Assembly: GCF_901000735.1 (NCBI RefSeq)
Contig: NC_081550.1
Span: 13,454,877 to 13,518,876 of the forward strand
Direction of reading: 5' to 3'
Origin: Corylus avellana
Lineage: Eukaryota > Streptophyta > Magnoliopsida > Fagales > Betulaceae
DNA length: 64,000 nt
How positions within the stretch are numbered: position 1 is the first letter of the stretch; every line of letters starts with the position of its first letter. Positions 11,248 through 21,972 of this stretch are shown one piece after another. The notes below the pieces were generated by a model that was not told the DNA's origin, ran no database searches, and saw only the letters and a list, made by a program, of their open reading frames with translations. The position numbers and the translations under genes are program-made.

Positions 11248-14200
11248 GTTAATATATATTTGAATTTCACATATATGTGTCTCATTCAATCAGTTATTCT
11301 TAGAGACTTCTATCAGCAGCATACATAGAGTAAAAAAGAAAAGTGCATTGCAAAATAGTTTGGTCTGGACAACTGTTTAATGCTTCTTATTAATTAGTTA
11401 GTTTGTTTTCTAATCTTTTTTTATTTTTTTTTTAATTTTTTAAATCCATTATTTAGTTTGTTTTCACTTGAACTAGACAATACATTATCATCGATTAAAC
11501 TAAACAATACAATTTTGGTACTTGATGGTAGAATGTAAAGTAGGGTGATAGAGCTTTTTTTCTTCTTTTAGCTAGGTTTTTCTCTTGTATGCTTCTTGTG
11601 TACTTAGGTTACGGATTTTGTGCTTTTAATAAATTGCGTTTAATAATAAAAAAATTGTAAAGTAGGGTGATAACTTCTCACATTGTCATACCTATATTGT
11701 TGGACAAAGTGAATTGGAACCATTGCCGCTATATTGGGTGTTTCCAATGTGATGTATCTACAATTGAATGGAGGAAGTCTATGTGGGATGTGTGCGTGTG
11801 TGTTTCATATGTTTCGATGGGAGCTCTTAGCAGAGATCTGCATGTCTTGAAAGCATGTTTGATTGAATCCTTTCGTGTTGTAAGTTTATTACATCTATTA
11901 GCAGTATTCTGCATTGTGGGCACCAATAGTTCTTTACTTTGTCTTTGTGTTTGTCAATATTCAAATAATTAGATCATGCATCACTGGGCAGCTGACTGTG
12001 TATTATGTACACTAATTGCATATGATTACTCCAATGTAGATGTTGAAGGAAGTGGGAGTATGTGGACATGTACATGTGGTGATGGGTTCCCTAAAGTAGC
12101 TTCTTACAATCTTGATACTAACTGTTTTACAGCCTGCAACTGCACTTCCGGTATGTTGCTTTCTGCCTCTTTTACTTTCCATTGAAATCCTTATGGAGTT
12201 TGTTCTTCTGAATAACTTAATAGGTTAATTGTATCTTTGTGATGATTAATGTCCTCATCACAGAGACTAAGTTGGAGTTCATTTTTAGAGAGGTGGTACG
12301 CAGTTTATGGGTGGATTGGTGTTATTTAGACGGGAAGGGTTTCAGGAGGGATTTTGTTAGGGTGGTGGAAATGATTTAGGACTGTATGAGGACATTTTCT
12401 ATTGCGTGCTCTTTTAGAAGTATCAGTGATAATTTGTGTGGGCTTTTGTCGGTGTTTGTGGTCCAAATGACGATAATGATCATAGGAAAGTGCTATGAGA
12501 TGAATTGGCTGGGCTAATGAGGTGGTGGGAGATGCCATGGTGTATTGGAGGAGATTTTAATGTTATTTAATATTCGAGTGAGAAAATGGGCGATGCTCGT
12601 CATTCCCCAGCTATGATGGAATATTTAAATTTCATCTTTTATCAGGGTCATATATACCTCTTGTAGGTGGAAATTTCATGTGGTCCAATAACCGTGATGC
12701 TCATTTTGGTCCAAAATTGATAGGTTTCTACTTTCTTCTGATTGGGAAGAACAATTTCCTGATGTCATTCAGATGAAACTCCGTAGAATCTTGTCGGATC
12801 ACTTCCCGATGATGCTTGCTTATGGGGTCTCAAGTAGGAGAAGAAATTTTGAATTTTGAGAACAAGTGGTGATGTTAGAGGGCTTTGTGGATCAGGTGAA
12901 AACATGGTGGAGGGGTCATACAGTTTTTAGGTTTCCCCTAGTTTTGTGCTAGCATGCAAGTTGAGAGCCTTGAAAACGGATTTGAATTTTGGCAATGTTA
13001 GGAAACAGAAAAAGGATCTAATGGATGGTATCCGAGAGCTTGATATGATTGCAGAAGGTAGACCATTAACTAGGGATGAAAGGTTGAGAAAGGAAGAATT
13101 TTCTAGGGACTTGGAAGAGGTTTATTCCTTTCGAAGAAGTGAGTTGGAGGTAGAAGTCAAGGGCTCTTTGGCTGAGAGAGGGAGGTAAGAGTACTAAATT
13201 TTTTCACTGAGTGGCAAATTCGAATAGAAGAAATTACACCGTGGATTCCATAGTTGTTAAAGGGTCTATATCTTCAGATTCTACAGAAATTAAGGGAGCA
13301 CATTGTGAAATTTTACACCAGCTTTACTAAGAACAGTAGCTTTATTAAGAACAGTTCAGCTGGATAGCCTTTCTTTCAATTCCATTGATACTCATTAAGG
13401 GGGACCCCTTGTCTCCATTCTTGTTTGTCATAATTATGGAGGTGTTTAGTAGGATGATTGGTGCTGCCATCGATAATGGTTTTATCTCGGGTTTCTCAGT
13501 GGGAGATAATCTGTCTGAGAGGATCACCATTTCTCATCTTTTATTTGCAAACGATACGTTGGTTTTCTGTGGGGCGAATCTTGATCAAATCCGCTCCATT
13601 AAAGCACTTCTTATTTGCTTTGAAGCCGTTTCTGGCCTGAAGGTGAATATGGCTAAATCAGCTTTGATCTCGGTAGGTGAGGTGGAAGCACTTCTTATTT
13701 GCTTTGAAGCCGTTTCTGGTCTGAAGGTGAATATGGCTAAATCAGCTTTGATCTCGGTAGGTGAGGTGGAAAATGTGGGAGAATTGGTTGGGATTTTGGG
13801 CTGTGGTTTAGCTTCTCTACCTTTGAAGTATTTGGGACTTCCCTTGGGCACTTGTTTCAAGGCCAAAAACATTTGGGATGATACTTTGGAGAAGGTTGAG
13901 CGGAGGTTGGCTAGTTGGAAAAGGTTGTATCTATCCAAGGGAGGAAGGGTCACTTTGATCAAGAGCACACTTTCCAATCTTCCTACTTATTTATTATCCC
14001 TCTTCCCTTTACCTGCTTCTGTGGCCAAGCGAATAGAGAAGCTCCAACGTGATTTTCTTTGGGGTGGCTTAAACGAAGAATTCAAGTATCACTTGGTTAG
14101 TTGGGATAAGGTATGCTCTCCCATCTATAAAGGTGGCTTAGGGATCAGGAAGTTGAAAGTTTTCAATCAAGCCTTATTAGGGAAGTGGCTATGGCGTTAC

Positions 14201-17200
14201 GCGCATGAGAGAGAGACTTGGTGGAGAATTGTGGTGGATGCCAAGTTTGGTTCTGCATGGGGTGGATGGCATTCCATTGACAATCCTGGGCCTCATGGGG
14301 TGGGTCTTTGGAGGCATATTAGGAGAGGGTGGCGAGTGTTTTCTAAATATATTAAATTCGACCCAGGAGACGGATCTCAAATCAGATTTTGGGATGATGT
14401 TTGGTGCGGGGAAATGATTCTTAAGGAAGCTTATCCAGGCCTATATAACATAGCTAATGCAAAAGATGCATCCATTGCCGATAATTTGGAGTTTATGGGT
14501 GGAACTCGCCAATGGAATGTTAGCTTCCTTCGATCGATCCATGATTGGGAATTGGAAGTGCTAGCCTCGTTCTATACTACGTTATATTCTCACAAGTGGA
14601 GTAGGGGAGGGGTGGACAAAATTTGGTGGATCCCATCGAGAAAAGGGAAGTTCGATGTTAAATCATTCTACAATATCCTGGTAAGCAAAGAAGCGAGTCC
14701 TTTTCCTTGGAAGAGCATATGGTGCACCAAGACACCTTCAAGAGTGGCTTTCTTTACTTGGACGGCGGTGTTAGGGATGGTTATCACAATTGATAATCTC
14801 AGAAAAAAGAATATTATCGTGATCAATAGATGTTGCTTGTGCAAAATTGATGGGGAGACTATTGATCATCTTTTCCTTCACTGTGAGATTGCTCGTTCCT
14901 TATGGCAGGCCATCTTCAATCGTTTTGGGTTGTATTGGGTCATGCATAGCAAGGTGGCGGGCTTGTTTGCTTGTTGGTGGGCGGGAGGTCGCTCTAGGTG
15001 TGCTGTTGTTTGGAAAATGGTCCCTCTATGCATTATGTGGTGCCTTTGGTTAGAAAGGAATGAAAGATACTTTGAGGATTCCGAGAGATCATTGGAGGAA
15101 CTCACGGCCTTCTTTTTCCATATGCTTTACACTTGGACAGCTGCTTGACTCGCTCTTATAGTTATTAGCTATCTTGATTTCCTTGTTCTTTTCTCTTCTT
15201 TTAGCTAGTCGTTTTCCTTGTATACCCCCTGTGTACTAGGGTTGCGCTCCTTTGCGCTTTTGATATATAAACATTACTTATCAAAAAAAATTAAGGTTCT
15301 TGGTCTAAAAAAAAATTTGAGGAGGGTGAGGTGTGTAAGGTGGTGAGAGCCTTGAATGGTGATAAGGCCCTGGGTCCTTATAGTTTCTCCATGGCCTTTT
15401 TCCAGACTTGTTGGGAGGTCCTTAAAAAGGATATCATGGCCGTATTCAAGGAGTTTCATAGTTGAGGGAAGTTTGAGAAGAGTCTCAATGCAACTTTTAT
15501 TTCTCTTATTCGCAAGAAAGCTGATGTCGTAGGTGTTAGGGACTTCCATCCTGTTAGTCTAGTGGGTGGAGTGTATACAATCATATCTAAGGTACTAGCG
15601 AACAGGTTGAAAACAATGTTGGAGAAGATTATCTCTAATTATCATGATGCGTTTATCAGGAGGAGATTGATTTTGGATTCAGTTCTAGTAGCTAATAAAT
15701 GTCTTGATAGTCGAATGAGATGAGGAGGCCTACAATTGTGTTAATTGGGAGTTTTTGTTGTATTTGTTGAGGAGATGTTGCCTTGAGGAGAAATGGAGAG
15801 CTTAGATAGCTTATTGTATTTTTACAGTGTAGTTCTCCACTCTTATTAATGGTGCTTCTCTGGATTCTTTAGTATTCTTGTAGATTGAGACAGGAGAATT
15901 TGTTATCTCCCCTATTTTTTGTGGTTGTTATGAAGGCTTTGAGCAGGATGATATCTGCCACAGTGGATAAGGGGCTTTTATCAGGTTTTTCGACGAGGTC
16001 AAGGAATAATGACGAACTTCTAGTGTCTCATCTTTTGTTTGTAGATTATAGTTTGAATTTTTGTGAGGCTAATCAAGACCAACTCTGTCATTTGCAATGT
16101 TTATTCTTATGTTTTGAACCGGTTTTAGGGTTGAAGATTAACTTATTTAAATCAAAGATAGTGCCAGTTGGAGATGTTGATGATGTAGAAGGTTTGACTA
16201 GTATTCTTGGGTATAGGTTGGCTTTTTTGCCGATGAAGTATTTAGGTCTTCCTTTGGGAGCATCATATAAGAATACATCCATATGGAATGACATTGTTGA
16301 AAAAAGGGAACATCGTTTGGCTGGTTGGAAGAGGCTTTATTTGTCAAAGGGAGGCATGTTGACTTTGATTAAAAGCACTCTTTCCAATTTGCTCACTTAT
16401 TATTGGTCCCGTTTTCCCATTCTCGTTGGTGTGGCTAAATAATTGAGAAACTTCAAAGGGACTTTTTGTGGGGTGGTATTGGTGATGAGGTTAAGTTCTA
16501 TTCAGTCAATTGGTCGAAGATTTGTTATCCGAATGGGGAATAGTGATAAACTCAGTGATATTCTGGTGAATCTAAAACCAGATATCTTATTTTGGACTTT
16601 GGATTTAAATTTTGTTCAACTGTGAAACTCTTGATGGTTTGTATGTTCAGGTGTTTTATGGATAATGATGCATGAGTGATCTGTTTTTATTTTATACACA
16701 AACTTATTTGCCAGTCTTTACATCATGAGTTATCTGTTCTTGACAGGACCTCTCAGCACGGCACAAGACTCAAAAAAGCACATTTCAAGCAAAGTTGTTG
16801 TGATTATACTATTACTATGTGTTTTACTCACAACTTTTGCATTTCTTGCCTCCGCTATGTGCTATTTCTATCGAAGGGACAAGTGCCCTATTCAGACACC
16901 GATGTTCTCATCAGATATAGAAACAAGTTGCAATAGTGCTACCAACTTAATAAGTCTTAGGACTTCTTCAGTGCTAGCAACCAAAGTTACTGCAGATTTC
17001 CCTATAAATCCTTCAACAGGCAAGTCATCTTTTAACTTTATTTTAAGGTGTTTGTCACAAAGGTTTGTTATCACATTTTTGTGTGTGTTTATTTCTATCA
17101 AAGATTATATTAGGAACCTGATTTTTATTTTTGACTTTTGGGTTCTAATGTGGTTACTTTAATCCAAACTTGGCATTGATAGTCAAACCATTGTGAATCA

Positions 17201-20200
17201 TCATTTTCATCTCACAGGGTGCTTTCTGAAGGCTTCTTCCTTAATTAGAAGCAAAAGAGGAAATACACATGGCACCATTATCCAATTTTCATACTCTCAG
17301 TTGGAAAGTGCAACCGAAAAGTTCTCAAACTCTAATCTTATAGGAGTTGGAGGAAGCAGCTATGTTTATCATGGTCGGCTAAAAAATGGTAGAACTGTGG
17401 CAATTAAGCGTCTAAGATCTCAGCGAGGACCAGACGCAGAGTTTCTGTTTTTAACAGAGGTACTACCTTGACTTGTCATTAGGTTTCATTTTTTGATTAA
17501 AATTATCTCGTTTCCGGATATCTTAAAGAAAAGAAAAAAGATTGGTTTGATTTTCTCCCTATGACATTTGTGGGCATTTTAAATCTCGTTTTGCTCAGAT
17601 TGAACTGTTATCCAGACTTCACCACTATCATGTGGTGCCTTTGCTGGGCTACTGCTCAGAATCCCTAGGAAAAAATGCTGAGAGGCTCCTGGTGTTTGAG
17701 TACATGCCTAATGGTAATTTGAGAGAAAGTCTGGATGGAGGTTCAGGGAAAGACATGGACTGGGCTACTCGAGTTGCAATTGCAATTGGAGCTGCAAGGG
17801 GATTGGAATATCTTCATGAAGCAGCTGCTCCAAGGATTCTGCATAGTGATGTCAAATCAACAAATATTCTTCTAGATGAGAATTGGAAAGCAAAAGTAAG
17901 AATCTTGATTCTTTTAGACATCTTTTGTGATTATAACATGTCAGTAAGAGGGAAGGAGAAAAATATAACCTATGTTGACTCTGATTTTTTTTCAGGGAAT
18001 TTCCTTAAATGGGTCATTGAAAGAAAACTCCTGATTCATAGTGAATTTGGTCTAGCATTACAGCAACTTTTTTACCCTTTCAAAAAAGAAAAAGAAAAGA
18101 AAAATGGTTATTCAGCTAGTCAACTGCTAGTCTTGGGCGTGTGATGTTCTTTCCTTATGAAATAACATGAGAAATCTTTAGAAAATAGGTGCTTTTATCA
18201 TCACCTATTCAGCCAGTGGACATACTTCTGATAGTTTTTTTCTTATATACTTGATATGTTTGTGCAGATAACTGATCTTGGTATGGCTAAGTGCTTAAGG
18301 GCTGACGGTCTCCCCAGCTCTTCCAATTCTCCAGCAAAAATGCAGGGGACTTTTGGTTATTTTGCACCAGAGTATGCAATTGTTGGAAAAGCCTCTCTCA
18401 AGTCAGATGTTTTCAGTTTTGGAGTAGTTCTTCTTGAGCTTATTAGTGGTCGGCAGCCCATCTACAAATCAACAAGCAAAGGAGAAGAAAGCCTTGTCAT
18501 TTGGGTATATTAAATCCTCATTGTGTTGTTACATGAAAGCAATTGCTTTTACATGCATTTTCTATCTCATCTGCTATCTCAAACATTTTTCTTCTTTCAA
18601 ATCTAAGAATGAAATAATCAAAATATCAATCAGGATCATGTCCCACGTGTCGTGGGAAATACACTTTCTTCTTAAGCCTTCACCTTTTAAAGCAACGAGT
18701 GAGAGATCACCCTAGGTCAAGTTGAATTGTCTCTATGAATTTTAGGATGCTTCTATTGGTCAATTGGTGTGTGAGGCATGCGAGGACATGATATTCGTCT
18801 CCACTAGGTGTGTGATGATTTTGTACACTTATAAAAGAGTTCACTTCATCTTCTAGAAAAAAATGTAAGCATTCTGATGATGTTCTGCTATTTTGTTGAA
18901 AATACATGGTTATTAATTTGGGGCGTCTGGAATCAGACAGCTGAGCTTATTAACACGCAGCTGATCTCGGCATCAGTGTTTTTGACCTTTATAGAGTACT
19001 AACATCTTTAACTTGTTAACCTTAATTTGCATATACAGTTTTTTTCAATAGTTGGTTATTTTAAACAATCGCTTGTTCTTTCTTCTTTTTTTTTTTTTTT
19101 TTTTTCTCTTCTGTATTTATATTATGTTTGATGATAAAATTAGGTCATTTACAGATATCATGCTGATGTAATATGTATGTCGTGTCATGTCTTTGTGTAG
19201 GCTACTCCTCGATTACAGGACAGTAGACGAGTAATTACAGATTTGCCTGATCCCCGCTTAAATGGGAATTTCCCAGAAGAAGAGATGCAGATAATGGCTT
19301 ATCTAGCGAAGGAGTGCCTGTTATTGGATCCTGATGATCGACCTACCATGAGTGAAGTTGTTCAAATTCTCTCAACTATTACACCTGAGAAGTCTAGAAG
19401 GAGAAACCTTCCTGTATATCTTTACCAGGTAAATACAGTTTTACCCATTATATGATAGGTATTTTACTTTGCTGTCACAGGTTATTTTTCTTTTCTAATT
19501 GATCTTTTATCCCCTTTTACTAATTATTATTGGACCACAATGTGAAGACCCTTGTACGTTGTTTTGTTGTCCACTTGTTCCTTGTTGCTCAGACTTCTTA
19601 GCACCTGTTGGACGGGACCTAGCTCATTAATAACTTTTATGATGTGCTTGTATGAAGAATTTGAATCGTTTTAAGAATTTTCAAAATGACAGAAAATAAA
19701 TTGATGGGGAGTTCAATTCCATCAATTAAATTTCTATTGTTTGTATATATATATATTTAAAAATTAAGAAATTAGAGTATTATAGTGGTTATAACAATGA
19801 CATATGGTGGTGATAATAAGTGTCGGTGGTGGTGGTGGAGGTGACAGTGATGGCCGCTGTGGTAGTAACAATGGGGGTGGAGATAGTGGTGGTTGTTGTG
19901 GTGGTGATAACATTAGTAGTGGTGGCAATATAAAGAGTTTAGTAGTAATATGAGTACTGTGATGTTGGTTAAATTTGTGTAATGACACATTTCCAACGGA
20001 ATTTGAACTTGATCTTCGGATGTTTGAAAATTTCAAGTTAAAAACTATAGAATTTATTAAATAACTCTTTTATTAACCTAAATAAGAGAAACCAACATGG
20101 AAATTCCTAAATTACAACTTTTAAATAAAACCAAGCCAAGTTAAAAATTCTATAGAATTTGAACTTGACTTTTCTTCTCAGAAATGTTTCAGATGAGTAA

Positions 20201-20965
20201 ACTAGACATAGGTTAGGACTTTGTTTCTTCCCCAACTTGTGTTTTTTTAACTCTTAATAGATTCTTTGTAATGACCACACAGTGACAGTCGATATTGTAT
20301 TGTTCTAAACAAGTGCTAGAACAGATAAAAATTCATATTTCTATCTCATTCTTGTATGTGAGAGTCTACGCATCTCACTCCTAGTCGTGGTGCACATGCG
20401 TAAAAGAGATTGATAGGAAAAAAAAAGAAAAAAGTAGTTTTTTTTTTTTTTTTTTTTAACAATTATAATTAAAAATGAAGCCAGTAGGTGAAAGTTATTA
20501 AAATTACTCGCTTTAAACTTGAGCTAGATTTTCCTCAGAAACCAATACTTGCTCAACTGATCATTGCAATTTTCATGTGCAATATAGAGGTCATCTCCCC
20601 ATAGGATGAAAAGTGAATCATCCATTCAGAGATCTTACAGCCAAGTGGAGAAGACGCCAGCCTCATCCAGTAAATGGTCAACTCGATGCTCACTGCAGTT
20701 ATCAGGCCCTATTGATGCAGAGGAGGTAAGGCCAGCCCCACCAAGTAAAGAATCAAATCTGTGTTCTCTGGCAGGAAATATTGATAGTACTCCGCGTGTT
20801 GGAAATAATACTGAGGAAGCAGATACTGTTTCGGCCGAGAATATAGAGAGATTGATCCTCTTGACTTCAAATAAAAGGAGCCAGCATGACTCGGATGATG
20901 AAACAGTGGACTTAACTGAGCCACGGCTTGAGTCATTCTGCATGAACAATATTAAGACCCCTTGA
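10429..20965 (+). CDS. NCRK: NCRK-type receptor-like Ser/Thr protein kinase
   Basis: Membrane receptor kinase of the NCRK type (N-terminal Cys-rich kinase); it should phosphorylate Ser/Thr of unknown substrates at the plasma membrane or endomembranes. Coding exons: 10429-10504, 10995-11111, 12040-12150, 16747-17019, 17218-17459, 17599-17895, 18268-18504, 19201-19428, 20588-20965. They sum to 1959 nt with every phase closing (652 aa plus stop). Order: hydrophobic signal region (aa 1-25), two Cys-rich modules (about 28-101), membrane span (about 118-142), kinase with Gly loop IGVGGSSYV (from 234), VAIK Lys256, HSD at 355-357, DLG at 375-377, APE at 405-407, then a Ser-rich tail. The start is the first ATG after an in-frame stop at 10399 and gives a donor GTAAGT in the right phase. 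Oddities: Arg of HRD is Ser, and one intron uses GC-AG. Exon 1 is the least certain exon; the kinase is clear. Confidence 0.88.
10995..11111 (+). other. NCRK exon 2: Cys-rich module 1
   Basis: Encodes WTCKCSSY...NCSASCDC. It enters and leaves in phase 1. It is similar in length and Cys pattern (WTCxC, then NCxxxCxC) to the next exon, which suggests an ancient exon duplication. It is extracellular or lumenal by topology. Confidence 0.85.
11213..11240. repeat. (CT)n microsatellite in NCRK intron 2
   Basis: About fourteen uninterrupted CT dinucleotides. Confidence 0.9.
11551..11655 (+). mobile_element. 5'-truncated LINE tail in NCRK intron 2
   Basis: A 105-bp insertion flanked by a perfect 17-bp duplication TGTAAAGTAGGGTGATA (11534-11550 and 11656-11672). 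It carries only the 3' end of a plant L1-type LINE: TTAGCTAGGTTTTTCTCTTG, TGTGTACTTAGG and TTTGTGCTTTTAATA, then an A-rich tail. The same terminal phrases end the larger LINE at about 15200-15290, so both belong to related families. A classic severely truncated target-primed insertion, with duplication still exact and therefore young. Confidence 0.85.
12040..12150 (+). other. NCRK exon 3: Cys-rich module 2
   Basis: Encodes WTCTCGDG...NCFTACNC, the second Cys-rich module, in the same 1-1 phase as exon 2. It is separated from the transmembrane exon by a 4.6-kb intron filled with LINE sequence. Confidence 0.85.
13385..15148 (+). pseudogene. LINE reverse transcriptase C-terminal half with zf-RVT
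   Basis: An open frame of 587 codons. In order: GDPLSPFLF (RT motif 4 region), the catalytic box reading FANDT where active elements have FADDT, an 84-bp in-frame tandem duplication, the conserved [10 protein letters not shown], the thumb region with [17 protein letters not shown], and a C-terminal zf-RVT with [18 protein letters not shown]. The N-terminal palm is deleted, and one catalytic Asp is changed to Asn. The initiator ATG is not the ancestral start. It cannot encode a working enzyme. It is transcribed only as part of the NCRK intron, if at all. Confidence 0.85.
13602..13769 (+). repeat. 84-bp in-frame tandem duplication inside LINE RT
   Basis: 13602-13685 and 13686-13769 are near-identical 84-bp copies (GGCCTGA versus GGTCTGA is the difference seen). 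Each encodes 28 residues that include [14 protein letters not shown]. Because the unit is a multiple of three, the frame survived. The high identity indicates a recent slippage or unequal exchange after insertion. Confidence 0.95.
15291..16620 (+). mobile_element. Second, older L1-type LINE fragment in NCRK intron 3
   Basis: Degenerate RT region that begins where the neighbouring LINE ends. It reads [17 protein letters not shown], then [14 protein letters not shown] and SKVLANRLK (RT N-terminal palm), then several stops and frameshifts. It then continues with [17 protein letters not shown] and [13 protein letters not shown] at 15885-16442. The catalytic box reads FVDYS where active enzymes have FADDT. 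It contains the palm portion absent from the upstream copy but lacks the zf-RVT and tail. It is more diverged than its neighbour, so it is probably an older insertion truncated on both sides. Confidence 0.75.
16747..17019 (+). other. NCRK exon 4: transmembrane segment
   Basis: Encodes the linker after the Cys-rich modules, then a hydrophobic span ([18 protein letters not shown]) followed by aromatic and basic residues (CYFYRRDK) that mark the cytoplasmic side. It starts after a canonical acceptor TTGACAG. It ends at AACAG followed by the GC donor GCAAGT. Confidence 0.9.
17020..17217 (+). other. GC-AG intron in NCRK
   Basis: Intron 4 begins GCAAGTC after exon sequence CAACAG and ends TCTCACAG. 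This choice alone keeps the phase (g + gg gives Gly, followed by Cys-Phe) and joins PSTG to CF. The donor AG|GCAAGT is the strong consensus for the minor GC-AG class. No GT donor nearby preserves the reading frame with this acceptor. Confidence 0.85.
19790..19925. repeat. Imperfect GGT-rich low-complexity tract in NCRK intron 8
   Basis: Clusters of GGT/GGA/GAT triplets make a cryptic reverse reading frame rich in Pro and Ser. It lies inside intron 8 and is not coding. Confidence 0.7.
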
Positions 20966-21300
20966 CAAGATCTACCAGAGAGCTTTGGGAAAAGAGGGAG
21001 AAAATTCCTGGTAATCAGGTTTTGTGGTGGTACGAGTTTGTTGAAAATATTGATTGGTAGTAGATTGCTCAGAGAAGATATCATAATGAGCATGCAGGGT
21101 TTTCTTTTTTTTTTTTTTTTTGTTTTTAGTTTCCTTTAAAGAAGATCATATCACAGGAGTTAGATGATCATATAATTTTCTTTGTTGTATTTAATGCATC
21201 TTAATTGTTTATGTACAGATGGAAGTATAGAAAATACATGTTGTATGATGTTTGGAGAGATGAAAAGGTGGTCTGTCATTGATTGAACACAGAAAACATA
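20966..21300 (+). other. Presumed NCRK 3' UTR
   Basis: AT-rich, with T-runs near 21103-21122 and no reading frame. The poly-A site is not certain from sequence alone. Confidence 0.45.
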
Positions 21301-21804
21301 TGGTCCCTTTGAAAGTTATTACATGACAAGAATTTTGATCTAGTTGTGTGTTTCATTGGGTTTGTCAGTTTTAGGCCTAAGAAACATCTCAATAAAATCA
21401 TATACCTCGGACATAACTTTTGTAACTTGTGTTTCTAGAAGGAGCCAAATAGTTGGAATGAAAAAGTTTTCTTTAGTTAATTTTGAGCGTGGTGATACTA
21501 TGGGCTTTGAATCCTACCCATTTTGTTTTTGTGGGTATTTTGGGTGTCCTAAAATGAATAGTAAAAACACAAGTGACTCGTGTCATAAAAGATGTTGGGA
21601 AAATCCAACCATTTCAACGTAAGCATCTCAGAAGGCTAGTGGTGTTTGTGAATGCTTGCCTCTCTTTTAACGATGATAGCCAGATTGCCTGGTAAGTGTA
21701 ACAGTCAAAAATGAAATCAAATCAAAGGGTGGTAAATTCCCTCCTTTAAGGTGAACCCAACAAGCATAAATGTGCACCACAATATCATCTAATTTTGTGT
21801 CAAA
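21301..21804. other. Intergenic DNA
   Basis: Nothing recognisable. One 92-codon frame (21344-21622) has no domain. Confidence 0.5.
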
Positions 21805-21972
21805 GACTCCAACTACCAACTACTCCTAAGATGAAAGCACATGGACATGGCAGAAATGGAACCATTTAGCATTGCCTCAGAGACCAGGTTAACAACAAAT
21901 TATATATATATATATATATACATGGCAGGTTAACAACAAATTTCATCTTAGGAGTCGTTGGTAGTTGGAGTC
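21805..21972. repeat. Inverted repeat with 32-nt arms around an AT microsatellite
   Basis: Arms at 21805-21836 and 21941-21972 are complementary at 31 of 32 positions (left arm begins GACTCCAACTACCAAC). The 104-nt loop contains (TA)n at about 21901-21920, itself flanked by a direct repeat AGGTTAACAACAAAT. A transcript would fold into a long hairpin. A second (TA)n lies at about 22027-22040. Confidence 0.85.

Larger units (their letters stand above)
12260..15290 (+). mobile_element. L1-type LINE with internal deletion, in NCRK intron 3
   Basis: Plant L1-clade retrotransposon in the sense orientation of the host gene. The 5' part, broken by stops, matches an endonuclease/exonuclease/phosphatase domain (IGGDFNV near 12545, SDHFPMM near 12800). 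About 13190-13330 is the linker before the RT (STKFF, then VANSN). The palm N-terminal half is missing: the sequence jumps directly to [15 protein letters not shown] at about 13400. It ends with a zinc-finger-like RVT domain (about 14650-14930), a 3' UTR and an A-run at 15283-15290. It is 5'-truncated and not mobile. The 587-codon frame it retains (13385-15148) gives a gene-prediction trap. Confidence 0.85.

Noticed and set aside
13385..15148. 587-codon frame as a host protein-coding gene
   Set aside because: It is LINE RT plus zf-RVT sequence inside an intron, lacks half of the RT, and has a changed catalytic box.
20605..20965. NCRK last exon starting at the acceptor CCATAG before GATGAAAAG
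   Set aside because: In the phase left by exon 8 it reads GAT GAA AAG TGA and stops. The acceptor CAATATAG at 20580-20587 keeps the frame and adds RSSPHR before MKSESS.
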